Below are positions 9,470 through 17,614 of a stretch of DNA of 64,000 bases, piece after piece. The stretch spans positions 1 through 64,000 of the forward strand of contig NZ_PKRQ01000009.1 of NCBI RefSeq assembly GCF_002855575.1, in the 5' to 3' direction. The notes below the pieces were generated by a model. It was not told the origin of the DNA, did not search any database, and worked only from the letters and a program-made list of their open reading frames with translations. The DNA comes from Tabrizicola sp. TH137. Lineage in GTDB: Bacteria; Pseudomonadota; Alphaproteobacteria; Rhodobacterales; Rhodobacteraceae. The translations under genes and the position numbers were made by a program. Positions within the stretch are counted from its first letter, which is position 1; every line of letters begins with the position of its first letter.

Positions 9470-9685
9470 TGACCTGACCTTCCAGCCTCTCCGACACGAT
9501 CGAAAGACTGAGACCCCCATAAACAGAAACGACGCCAGACCATAGGCCCGACGCCGCACTGATTTCCTCGTGGTGGTGGGAATCTAGCGCGAGCTTTGGG
9601 TCCGTTCAACCGGCAAATGCTTTTGCCGGAACGAAATTTTGCACGCCTCGCGGTCTGGTGTCGCCCCTTAAAGGAACGACACGAC

Positions 9686-10519
9686 ATGGAACTCACGACC
9701 GGTGCCATCCTGCGCCGCATCACCGAAACCCCGCTCTCCACGGCGGCGCACAAGCTCGCGACGATCATCCTCGACGGGATCGCCTGGAAGGATGGCTACA
9801 ACGGGCTGGAGCGCGGAACGGCCGCGTTCACGCTGGCGCATCTCGCAGAGAAGATGGGGGTGTCACGACAGCATCTTACGGCGCTCCTGGTCGAGCTCGC
9901 AGCCTCCGGTTTGGCGTTGGTCCGGTGGAAGCCGAATGGCAAGTTTGCGCCGTGGCTCTTCCGGTTCGGGGGGCAGGACGATGCCAATGCGCCGCCAGAT
10001 GTCGTGTCAGCCTCAGGCGACACTTCACAATCTAGAGAGTCTAAGAACAAAACTATCTTTGTCGGGAGGATTGAGATCGGTGAACTATCCAACGTCTACC
10101 GGACGCCTTGGGCGGATCCAATCAAGGCCGCGAAAACAACGCTTGCATGTTGGAACGTCGACACGCAGGTCATCTGGGATCGGTTCCTTGCTTTCAACCG
10201 GTCGCGGGGGAATGTGGCAGTGCCAGCGGGGTATCTGTTGGGTTTCATGCGGAGGTGGCGGACCTGCATGTCACCTGGCAGAGCGGAGCCTACGCCTCAG
10301 CGATCCGTTGATCCTATGGTGCAAAGGCTTGCTGACCAGATCAGAGCTGCACCGAGTTCCAACAGGCAGTTCCATGCATCGGATCTCTACAAGCTGATCG
10401 GTCAAGCCGCCTACGATGCCCGTGTCATCGAGGTTGTCCGAGAATTTGGATGTCCGAAGTTCGCCGCAATCCTCGCGGTACATGGACGGGCCGTTTTGGC
10501 TGGGGAAATTTCACGATGA
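9686..10519 (+). CDS. Winged-helix domain hypothetical protein
   Basis: A 277-residue protein. The ATG at 9686 (MELTTGAILRRI) is chosen because an AAAGGAA site lies 10 nt upstream; the open frame begins at 9596. Residues about 45-85 (FTLAHLAEKMGVSRQHLTAL, then LVELAASGLALVRWK) look like a winged helix, suggesting DNA binding. The second half (ASDLYKLIGQAAYDARVIEV) is unassigned. It could be a plasmid replication or conjugation regulator, but nothing in the sequence proves it. Confidence 0.6.
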   Translation: MELTTGAILRRITETPLSTAAHKLATIILDGIAWKDGYNGLERGTAAFTLAHLAEKMGVSRQHLTALLVELAASGLALVRWKPNGKFAPWLFRFGGQDDANAPPDVVSASGDTSQSRESKNKTIFVGRIEIGELSNVYRTPWADPIKAAKTTLACWNVDTQVIWDRFLAFNRSRGNVAVPAGYLLGFMRRWRTCMSPGRAEPTPQRSVDPMVQRLADQIRAAPSSNRQFHASDLYKLIGQAAYDARVIEVVREFGCPKFAAILAVHGRAVLAGEISR

Positions 10520-10536
10520 GGGCAGCGCGCGATGCA

Positions 10537-10845
10537 ATGCACAAGGATCTGCGACAAGAACAGATTTGTGCCCTCATTGTGAGGTAAGCGGTAGAACGTT
10601 TCAAGCGGGGCCTCTTCGACGATCTCGTCCTTGTCCATGAAGATCACGCGGTCAACCACCTAGCGGACAAATCCCATTTTGTCCGTTACGCAGGTCATCG
10701 TCATTCTCTCACTGGACGAACCCGAAATCATGCCCAGCACTTCGGCGATCATTTCAAACTCGGAGTCCCGCTCACGCTGGAAGAAAGTCGGGGGCAGCGT
10801 CAGAACCAGCATCATGTTGGCGGCCAATGCGCCGAGCACAGACCG
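10537..10845 (-). pseudogene. Relic of an amino-acid ABC transporter ATPase (GlnQ/HisP type)
   Basis: Read on the minus strand, the end of a polar amino-acid importer ATPase is visible: EMIAEVLGMI, MTMTCVTDKMGFVR, an in-frame TAG at 10660-10662, then VVDRVIFMDKDEIVEEAP and LFLSQILVH, the usual family ending. Upstream, ALAANMMLVLT corresponds to the stretch before Walker B, but the Walker B region itself is scrambled. The normal stop is lost and the N-terminal two thirds are absent. Clearly non-functional. Confidence 0.75.
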
Positions 10846-10923
10846 AAGCATGTACCCGGGGTGGATCTCAGAAAAAGACGCGCCTGAGAGGGGGGTAAGG
10901 AAATGATTGGTTCAAAGCAACCG

Positions 10924-12684
10924 CTACGATGTAGGCGCAGTCGCACGGCCAACATTGCCCGATCCAAGCGTTACCGTTTCCGAAGTCCTGACCCTACTTC
11001 CAAACTCATCATCATGCCAGACCAGCTTCCCTTCAACGAACGAAGCTCTAACTTTTACCTTGTGGAGATCACGGGTTGCTATGTCGAATGGATTACGATC
11101 AAGCACAATAATATCGGCAAGGTACCCAGCAGCAATTCTGCCGAGTTCGTACCCCTTTCCAAGGATTTCTGCGGGTCTGGACGTGAATATATCGATGGCG
11201 TCGGCAAGTTCGATCGACTGCATCTTGCCAAAGCTTTCGACGCTTCCACCCGGTGCCTCGCGGGTAAGCATGGTTTCAATTGCAGGCCAAGGATTCGGAT
11301 CACTTACGACGGGCCAGTCGGAGCCGGCGACGATCATGGCTCCAGCGTCGATTATCTCTCGAAATGGCCATATCCGATGAATTCTATCTTCTCCGACCGC
11401 GCTGCGAATGTCATCATTGATTGGGCAAGGCCCCCACAAATAGGGCGAAAGTTCAAACACCGCGTTGATGTTGCGGGCGCGATGAATATCATCAAATGCA
11501 ACGAATGTGCTGTGCCCGATCTCATGAAGAGAGCCAGCGTGGCCATTGGCCTTGCGTGCATGCTCAATCGCGTCAAGGCCCATGCGAACCGCCCTGTCTC
11601 CGACTGAATGGTACTTGACGACAATGCCCTGCGCATCAAACTTTGCGACCGCATCGTTAAGCGTTTCGGGGTCCTGAAGAAGAAGCCCGAAACGTGCTGC
11701 AGCGTCGGAGCGGTCCTTCATTTCCGAAACATATGGCTCCAACATTGCAGCGGTGTGCCCGTCAGTAGGAACGCCATCGAGATGGATTTTCACGCAATTC
11801 AGGTCAAGAAGTGGATGCGCAAACCTTGTCCGTGTTGCGATTGACTCGTTCTTTTCGGGGTCATTTGGCTCCCAGATAAGAAAGATGCGTGTGCGCTGAT
11901 GGAGTTGACCCGCGGCAATTACATCACGATAGGCGCAAAGTTCAGCCTCTGTACCGGCAACCATACCGATTGATGCTTCGGTGCAAGAGGTCACACCAAC
12001 AGAAAGAAGTTCCTGATGCGCTACTCGGACCGCTTCGCAGAGTTCACTTTGTGATGGCTTCGGCTGGAAGGCCAAGACGAGCTCTATCGCCCTTTCGCGT
12101 AACACACCAGTCGGGCTACCGTCTGCCCGTCGCTCAATGATCCCTTGGGCTGGATCCGGAGTTGCAGCAGTTATTCCAGCGATTGCGAGTGCGGCAGTGT
12201 TTGCGAGCGCAGAGTGACCGCTCGTATCGTTCAGTAGTGCCGGAACGTCGCCGGTGATGTCATCGATGTCGCTGCGGTCGGGAACTTTGCCTAAAGTAGC
12301 CGCGTCCCACTGGCCCCCTGTCAGCCATCGTCCCTCAGACAGGCTGCTCAAGCTGCTTGATACGGCGGCCCGAAACCCGACCATGTCGGAACCCTGCGGG
12401 ATCTGGCACTCTCTCTTGCGTATACCGGCAAGCAACGGGTGAACGTGCATGTCGTTGAAGCCCGGCAAGACAGGGTCACCACAGAGGTCAATGATCTGCG
12501 TATCCGGCCCAGTCGAAGAAAGAACTTCATCATTTGTTCCGGTCTGTAGAATTCGACCTTCAAGACATGCGATGGCGTCTACCCACCCACTGCCAGTGTA
12601 GAATTGCCCATTACATATGATGAGATCAGGATGCCGAGTTGAAGTCACGTTCGCTACCGGTTGGGTTGTTCGCTGTGTAAACAT
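10924..12684 (-). CDS. Metal-dependent amidohydrolase (YtcJ / amidohydrolase 3 type)
   Basis: Predicted cytoplasmic hydrolase of 586 residues. It has the N-terminal beta-sandwich of amidohydrolases, then GFNDMHVHPLLAG with the HxH metal motif, later GHSTFVAFDDIHRA, and a final GSDWPVVSDPNPW with the conserved Asp. The C-terminus returns to the sandwich (LADIIVLDRNPF). The family hydrolyses C-N bonds in amides, formamides and related compounds; the substrate cannot be read. The ATG at 12684 (MFTQRTTQ) is chosen; the frame is open to 12834. Before the IS insertion it probably lay about 260 nt after the NTF2-like gene, in the same direction. Confidence 0.85.
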   Translation of the reverse strand: MFTQRTTQPVANVTSTRHPDLIICNGQFYTGSGWVDAIACLEGRILQTGTNDEVLSSTGPDTQIIDLCGDPVLPGFNDMHVHPLLAGIRKRECQIPQGSDMVGFRAAVSSSLSSLSEGRWLTGGQWDAATLGKVPDRSDIDDITGDVPALLNDTSGHSALANTAALAIAGITAATPDPAQGIIERRADGSPTGVLRERAIELVLAFQPKPSQSELCEAVRVAHQELLSVGVTSCTEASIGMVAGTEAELCAYRDVIAAGQLHQRTRIFLIWEPNDPEKNESIATRTRFAHPLLDLNCVKIHLDGVPTDGHTAAMLEPYVSEMKDRSDAAARFGLLLQDPETLNDAVAKFDAQGIVVKYHSVGDRAVRMGLDAIEHARKANGHAGSLHEIGHSTFVAFDDIHRARNINAVFELSPYLWGPCPINDDIRSAVGEDRIHRIWPFREIIDAGAMIVAGSDWPVVSDPNPWPAIETMLTREAPGGSVESFGKMQSIELADAIDIFTSRPAEILGKGYELGRIAAGYLADIIVLDRNPFDIATRDLHKVKVRASFVEGKLVWHDDEFGSRVRTSETVTLGSGNVGRATAPTS

Positions 12685-12729
12685 ATCTCGCCAAAAAGAG
12701 GAAATCTTCTCCTTTTTTGGACTGGTTTG

Positions 12730-12751
12730 CCGTGAAGAAAATTCATCACGG
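12730..12751. promoter_or_regulatory. Inverted repeat upstream of the amidohydrolase
   Basis: CCGTGA, 10 nt, TCACGG: a 6-bp perfect inverted repeat 46 nt before the amidohydrolase start, in the 100 nt left between that gene and the IS3-family insertion. Possible operator. The IS inserted at 12784/12785 may have cut the gene off from its original promoter. Confidence 0.3.
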
Positions 12752-12802
12752 AGTCTGACGTGAGACCACCAGATGGATCGATTGTGACCTGCCACTGGAC
12801 TT

Positions 12803-13048
12803 TCATCCAGCCGCGACCGGAGCCCTGTGGTCATTTACGCCTTTCGGCGCGGGTTGAGCAATCGCCCGGCGCGCGGAACTTTCATCGCGTGCAGCGGGAC
12901 GGGCGATTGCGGTGGTCAGGTGCAGGGCGAAACCTGCGGGGGTCTGGTAGCCGAGGGCCGAATGGGGCCTCGCGGTGTTGTAGTCGGTGACCCAGTCGGT
13001 GATCAGATCACGGGCATGGGCCAGGCTGCGGAACAAAGTCTCGTTCAG
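12803..13048 (-). pseudogene. 3' part of IS3-family transposase orfB
   Basis: C-terminal part of the integrase-core protein: ETLFRSLAHARDLITDW and YNTARPHSALGYQTPAGFA, containing the third acidic-residue region of IS3 transposases. It is separated from its 5' part (from 14418) by the IS110-family insertion, so no complete transposase can be made from this copy. Confidence 0.88.
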
Positions 13049-13127
13049 ATGGCGTAATCGGGACTTCGCTCCCGGTTCTGCCGGTGCTTTCCTTTCCGGC
13101 AGCGATTGTAGCCAGGGAGGACGGAAG

Positions 13128-14156
13128 ATGGCTGGGCTTTATGCTGGGTTGGACGTGTCGCTGGAACTGACCAGCGTTTGTGTCGTTGATGAAGAGGGTC
13201 GGATGGTCAGAGAGGCCAAGGTGGCTTCGGAACCGGATGCGATCACTCGCGAGCTGCGCTCGGCTCCGGGCGACTATTTTCGGGTTGGCCTAGAAGCTGG
13301 GCCGCTTTCGCAATGGCTGTGTTTCGGGCTCAAGGATGCCGGTCTGCCGGTGGTGTGCATCGAGGCGCGCCATGCAAAGGCCGCGATGGTTGCGATGAAC
13401 CGGAACAAGAATGACCGCAACGACGCTCGATCACTCGCCCAGTTGGTTCGCTCTGGCTGGTTCAAGGCTGTCCATGTGAAGTCACGTCCCAGCCAGGAGC
13501 TGCGCACACTGCTGACCGCGCGCGAGTTCTACGTCAACAAGCTGAGGGACCACGAGAACGAGATCCGAGGCCTTTTGCGCCCTTTCGGCCTGAAGGTTGG
13601 TAAGGTTGGAGCGCGAGACTTCGAGGCGCGGGCCCGCGAACTAGTTGCCGGCAACCCACTCCTCGAACTGTGCATCCACACGCTGTTGGCCGGACGGATG
13701 GCGATGAAGATGGCTCTCGCCGATCTGCATCGAGCCCTGCTGCGCCTAACCGAGAATGACGAGCTTTGCCGACGATTCATGACCATCCCCGGCGTCGGAC
13801 CGGTGACCGCGCTGGCATTCAAGGCGACGGTCGATGATCCAGCCCGATTCCGAAGGTCGAATGACGTCGGGGCCCATCTTGGGCTGACGCCCCGCCAGTA
13901 TCAGTCCGGCGAGACGGATGTGCGCGGCCGCATATCCCGTTCGGGCGACGCCTTCACGCGAACGGCACTCTTCACGGCCGCCCATGTGATGCTGACCCGG
14001 TCACGGCAATGGACGGCGATCCGGGCATGGGGAGTGCGTATCGCACAGCGCAGTAATCTGAAGAAGGCCAAGATCGCCGTGGCGAGGAAACTGGCCGTGA
14101 TCATGCACCGTATGTGGCGCGACGAAACACCCTTCCGTTGGGGCGCTGCTGCATGA
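13128..14156 (+). CDS. IS110-family transposase
   Basis: A 342-residue recombinase. The N-terminal DEDD (RuvC-like) domain begins LYAGLDVSLELTSVCVVDEEG and continues through NRNKNDRNDARSLAQLV. The C-terminal Tnp20 domain has FMTIPGVGPVTALAF and HLGLTPRQYQSGE, then RISRSGDAFTRTALFTAAH with the serine used as nucleophile in this family. The ATG at 13128 follows CAGGGAGGACGGAAG; the longer frame from 12987 would run across the element end. The gene appears intact, so the element may still be active. Confidence 0.93.
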   Translation: MAGLYAGLDVSLELTSVCVVDEEGRMVREAKVASEPDAITRELRSAPGDYFRVGLEAGPLSQWLCFGLKDAGLPVVCIEARHAKAAMVAMNRNKNDRNDARSLAQLVRSGWFKAVHVKSRPSQELRTLLTAREFYVNKLRDHENEIRGLLRPFGLKVGKVGARDFEARARELVAGNPLLELCIHTLLAGRMAMKMALADLHRALLRLTENDELCRRFMTIPGVGPVTALAFKATVDDPARFRRSNDVGAHLGLTPRQYQSGETDVRGRISRSGDAFTRTALFTAAHVMLTRSRQWTAIRAWGVRIAQRSNLKKAKIAVARKLAVIMHRMWRDETPFRWGAAA

Positions 14157-14417
14157 CCTGATCCAACACCGACCGGGGCGCGTTCAAAAAACCCGGTCAC
14201 AACTGGCTCCCGTCAGGGACGGGGATGAGGCGAAGGCCGCACGAGTGTCTGGGCTGCAAATGCGCGCAAATCCGCAAGCCCGCCGTTTAGCATGGTCCGC
14301 CTCACCTTCGACCACCATTATGCGGCGCGCCTACATGCCGACCGCGGACAGAAGCATGACCCCAGACGGAGCATGGGAAGTGACCGATCAAGCTTGACAG
14401 CCACGTCCCGATTACAG
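14157..14417 (+). ncRNA. Possible bridge/seek RNA region of the IS110-family element
   Basis: The 261 nt between the transposase stop and the element end have no convincing reading frame and contain short GC-rich inverted segments. In IS1111-group members of the IS110 family the guide RNA that pairs with donor and target DNA is encoded in the 3' non-coding end. Assignment is from position only; no guide loops were matched with confidence. Confidence 0.3.
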
Positions 14418-15104
14418 AAGGAACTCGTCCCGCATCCGGCCGTTGAAACTCTCCACAAAGCCGTTCTGCATCGGCTTGCCCGGCGCGATGTAGTGCCATT
14501 CGACTTTGTTCTCGGCGCACCACTTCAGGATCGCGTTCGAAGTCAGTTCGGTGCCGTTGTCCGACACGATCATCCCGGGCTTGCCGCGCCGTTCGATCAG
14601 CGCTGTCAACTCCCGGGCCACACGGCGGCCCGAAATCGAGGTGTCGGGGATCGCGGCGAGGCATTCGCGGGTGACATCGTCCACCACGTTCAGCACCCGG
14701 AAGCGCCGCCCGCAGGCAAACTGGTCATGCACGAAATCGAGCGACCAACGGGCATTGGCCCGCGCCTCTACAAGGATCGGCGCCCGCATCCCAATAGCTT
14801 TGCGGCGCGCTTTGCGTTTGCGAACCGTTAACCCTTCTTCGCTGTAGAGCCGGTAGATGCGGTTGATCCCTGAAGGTTCCCCTTCACGGCGCAAAAGCAC
14901 AAACAGCCGTCGGTAGCCGAACCTGCGCCGCTCATTGGCCAGATCCCGCAACCGCCCCCGCAGCGCCGTGTCAGGTGCGCGCCGCGACTGGTAGCGGATG
15001 GTCTTCCGGTCTGCCCCGGCAATCTGGCACGCCCGCCGCTCCGACAGCCCGAACTGGGCCTGCAGATGCGCGACTGCTTCGCGCTTCACGACGGGCGTCA
15101 CCAT
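14418..15104 (-). pseudogene. 5' part of IS3-family transposase orfB
   Basis: The first about 228 residues of the integrase-type transposase: an HTH-like start ([20 protein letters not shown]), then [20 protein letters not shown] with the first Asp, and [15 protein letters not shown] with the second. It breaks at [11 protein letters not shown] where the IS110-family element is inserted; the remainder is at 12803-13048. It overlaps orfA by 7 nt in another frame, as usual for programmed frameshifting in IS3 elements. Confidence 0.9.
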
Positions 15105-15367
15105 TTTTTTGACAGCAGATCCTTCATTGCCGCCAGGTCCAGCATCTGCTCGGCAAGCAGACGCTTCAGCTTGGCGTTCTCATCCTCCAGCGTCTTCAAC
15201 CATTTGGCCTCCGAAACCGTCATCCCGGAATACTTCGCCTTCCAGGCATAAAACGTGCCTTCCGACATCCCGTGCTTGCGACAGAGATCGGCACACTTCG
15301 CGCCAGCCTCATGCTCCTGCAGGATGCCCATGATCTGCTCTTCGCTCCGTATCGTTCGCTTCATCAT
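15098..15367 (-). CDS. IS3-family transposase orfA
   Basis: An 89-residue protein with a helix-turn-helix ([20 protein letters not shown]) followed by a leucine-zipper-like helix ([18 protein letters not shown]), the standard OrfA plan. It binds the element ends and forms OrfAB by frameshifting. orfA is intact, but its orfB partner is split, so this copy cannot move by itself. Confidence 0.92.
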   Translation of the reverse strand: MMKRTIRSEEQIMGILQEHEAGAKCADLCRKHGMSEGTFYAWKAKYSGMTVSEAKWLKTLEDENAKLKRLLAEQMLDLAAMKDLLSKKW

Positions 15368-15588
15368 CCGTCCCTTCCTTGCGGCGGACTCTAGTCGCAG
15401 ATGGAGGAAAAATCCGGTGGCAGGTCAATTGAGCTATTGGTTTTCCGCGTAACTTGCCGTTGGCCGGGAGGCCATTTATCTGTGCGCCCAACTTTGACAG
15501 AAGGGGAAGAAGGCTAAAATAGAATGTTGCCATGACAGGTTACTCAAGACTGCGTTACGCACACAGCGTTCTCGATGTGCCCCAGATG

Positions 15589-16122
15589 CTACCAAGTTGC
15601 GGAGATGTCTGAATGCACAACTACTGTCACTGATTTATTGCGCCTCATCGTGTTGCACGCATCCGCCACTCGCGTCATTATCAAGTCCGCTTCATCTGCG
15701 TTGGAAGTATGACCAGACCATAGGAGTGCAGCTATCTCTTCGATCTGGATAATCCGACCTTGACTGAAAATTACGGACATCATTGCCCCCCAAAGCTCGC
15801 AGCGACCGTCCCGGTAATCAATTCTTACAACGTGATGATCATCCAATCCAATTTCCGTTCTTCTGACGGAAAGAAACGCATATCTTAGAGTTGCGGCTTG
15901 TCTGCAGATATCTGAGAAGTGGCGCCAAGCCAAGTCTCTCGAAAGCAGTTCACCATTCAAAAGGGTGCGGTAGCTGAAATGCATCCATGTATCAAAGGTC
16001 GCCCGCCCAGTCGAACGCTCAAATAGGTGCCGAGTAAAAGATGCAAGCCAATCTAGCGCATCGACGTCGTCATCAAAAGGCAGGGCATCACTTCGCTCCT
16101 CAATTGGCAATATATCCACCAT
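15589..16122 (-). CDS. NTF2/SnoaL-like hypothetical protein
   Basis: A 177-residue cytoplasmic protein. Its start overlaps the end of the preceding SDR gene by 23 nt, so they are one operon. A helical start (LDWLASFTRHLFERSTGR) is followed by alternating strands (AFLSVRRTEIGLDDHHVVRI, then RCELWGAMMSVIFSQGRII) that suggest an NTF2/SnoaL-like cone fold, often found in small isomerases or dehydratases of ring-degradation clusters. The fold is a guess from pattern; no catalytic residues can be fixed. Confidence 0.5.
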   Translation of the reverse strand: MVDILPIEERSDALPFDDDVDALDWLASFTRHLFERSTGRATFDTWMHFSYRTLLNGELLSRDLAWRHFSDICRQAATLRYAFLSVRRTEIGLDDHHVVRIDYRDGRCELWGAMMSVIFSQGRIIQIEEIAALLWSGHTSNADEADLIMTRVADACNTMRRNKSVTVVVHSDISATW

Positions 16123-16819
16123 CCACCGCGAGGATTATCCCGGTAACATAGGCACTCTGTGCCGATGCAAGGAAAAGGAAGGGACCAACGATATCTTCAA
16201 CTCGCCCGTAGCGACCAAGAGCAGTTCTGTCGAGATAGGTAGCCTTCGCTGCTGCCACATCTCTATAGGGAGCAGTCATTGGCGTTTCAATTCGTCCTGG
16301 CGCAAGGGCATTTACTCTCACTCCGGTTTTCCCAAATTCGAGAGCAAGGGACTTTGTCAAACCCGCAATTGCATGCTTGCTGGCGGCATATGCGCTGCCA
16401 CATCTTGATCCGAGAACTGACGCGGTAGATGCAAGATTAATTACCCTCCCACGGCGTTCTATGATCTGATCCGTGAAGGCCCGTATTACATTCTTCGACC
16501 CATCAACATTCACCGAGAATACTTGACGCCACGTGTCGTCGTAGTCGTCATCCCCTATGGTTGAATGGCTGAGCAGGCCAGCGGCATTAACAATGATCGA
16601 GACCGCGCCATGGGTTTTTGACACCTCCCTGGCAAGGGATCTGCACGCCTCACTATCGGTAACATCCAATGCTACGCGAATATCGAAATCGGCCGCTATT
16701 GGCTTAATGTCTGCCGCGATGACGCTAGCACCTTCACTCCTTGCGGCGTAGGCGAGTGCTTCACCTATACCGCTGCCGGCGCCTGTGATCAGACAGACTT
16801 CATTTCGGAGAATACCCAG
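16100..16819 (-). CDS. Short-chain dehydrogenase without an ATG start
   Basis: A classical SDR that oxidises an alcohol or reduces a ketone with NAD(P). It has LITGAGSGIGEA for cofactor binding, IVNAAG, the catalytic Ser region NLASTAS, YAASK, and the end LAVDGGYIAN. The in-frame sequence runs back to the stop of the upstream SDR with no ATG, GTG or TTG. The only ATG with a good site (AGGAATA-ATG at 16824) is out of frame and soon hits a stop. The coordinates start at an in-frame CTG (16819), giving 239 residues. Either a rare start codon is used or one base was lost after the ATG. Confidence 0.72.
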   Translation of the reverse strand: MGILRNEVCLITGAGSGIGEALAYAARSEGASVIAADIKPIAADFDIRVALDVTDSEACRSLAREVSKTHGAVSIIVNAAGLLSHSTIGDDDYDDTWRQVFSVNVDGSKNVIRAFTDQIIERRGRVINLASTASVLGSRCGSAYAASKHAIAGLTKSLALEFGKTGVRVNALAPGRIETPMTAPYRDVAAAKATYLDRTALGRYGRVEDIVGPFLFLASAQSAYVTGIILAVDGGYIAN

Positions 16820-16831
16820 GGCATTATTCCT

Positions 16832-17593
16832 TCAGTTTGCAAGATATCCGCCATCAACTACAATGGTACACCCTGTTACATAGGCGGAAAGATCAGACGC
16901 AAGAAATACTGATGCGCCAACAAGATCTTCTGGCTTCCCAAAGCGACCCATAGGAATTCGAGACAGCAGTCGATCGCGTCGGACTGGCTCATTTCGTGAA
17001 GTGATCGTCATGTCCGTTTCAATTACACCAGGAGCTATTGCATTCACACGAATACCATCGGCTGCAAGCTCGCAAGCAAGCGCCTTACTCAACATCTCAG
17101 CGCCAGCTTTCGATGTTGAATAACCGATCGAACCAGGCGACGCGTTGAAGGCTGCGATTGAAGTCACGTTGATTACTGTGCCCTTTCGTCGGCGGAGACC
17201 ATCGAGCCAGGCAAGGGTAGTGTTTCGAATTCCTTCTAGATTCACACGGATTGCTCGATTCCAGTGATCGTCGCGATCGACGGCATCAAACGAATGCCGT
17301 GGCCGAATTCCAGCATTGTTCACTAAAATGTCCAGATCTCCGTGGTCAATTGACACCTTTGCTGCTGCAAGGCGGCAAGCGTCTGGGTCACTGACATCTA
17401 GAACAACGGCCGAACAGTGCCTGCCCTCATTCCTCATCATCGTCAGTTGCTCCTCCAGCGCCCTTTCATCGAGGTCTGCGAGGATTACTTTGGCGCCGTG
17501 GTCACACAGTCCTTTGGCAATGGCTGCTCCATTGCCTCGCGCAGCTCCGGTAACTAGGGCGCATTTTTGATTAAGGAGATCGGTTCTTGTCAT
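16832..17593 (-). CDS. Short-chain dehydrogenase/reductase
   Basis: A 253-residue SDR, normal length. NAD(P) motif ALVTGAARGNGAA, then LADLDERALEE (the acidic residue after strand 2 suggests NAD preference), ILVNNAG, NVTSIAAF with the catalytic Ser, YSTSK, and the terminal substrate-loop region SAYVTGCTIVVDGGYLAN. The direct neighbour downstream is a second SDR of similar type; upstream lies the polyamine-type importer. Substrate unknown, probably a hydroxyl intermediate of the same pathway. Confidence 0.88.
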   Translation of the reverse strand: MTRTDLLNQKCALVTGAARGNGAAIAKGLCDHGAKVILADLDERALEEQLTMMRNEGRHCSAVVLDVSDPDACRLAAAKVSIDHGDLDILVNNAGIRPRHSFDAVDRDDHWNRAIRVNLEGIRNTTLAWLDGLRRRKGTVINVTSIAAFNASPGSIGYSTSKAGAEMLSKALACELAADGIRVNAIAPGVIETDMTITSRNEPVRRDRLLSRIPMGRFGKPEDLVGASVFLASDLSAYVTGCTIVVDGGYLAN

Positions 17594-17614
17594 GATCAGA
17601 AAGTTTCACTCTGA

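Larger units (their letters stand above)
13049..14417 (+). mobile_element. IS110-family element inserted in IS3 orfB
   Basis: About 1.37 kb. The trinucleotide CAG occurs at both junctions (13046-13048 and 14415-14417), and near both ends lies the same 10-bp sequence in inverted orientation (TAATCGGGAC at 13055-13064 and its complement at 14405-14414). It carries one DEDD transposase, a short left non-coding end (about 80 nt) and a long right non-coding end (about 260 nt). Subterminal inverted repeats and a long 3' end fit the IS1111 group. Limits are inferred from the split orfB and may be off by a few bases. Confidence 0.85.
12785..15427 (-). mobile_element. IS3-family (IS407-group-like) element, interrupted by an IS110-family element
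   Basis: The ends are imperfect inverted repeats: TGACCTGCCACTGGA at 12785 and TGACCTGCCACCGGA read back from 15427. Both are flanked by the 4-bp duplication ATTG (12781-12784 and 15428-15431), the duplication size expected for the IS407 group. orfA and orfB lie on the minus strand. Without the inner element its length would be about 1.27 kb, normal for this group. The insertion separates the amidohydrolase from the rest of a catabolic cluster. Confidence 0.92.

Noticed and set aside
15490-15525. TTGACA followed by TAAAAT as a plus-strand promoter
   Set aside because: Spacing is only 15 nt and there is no plus-strand gene downstream of it.
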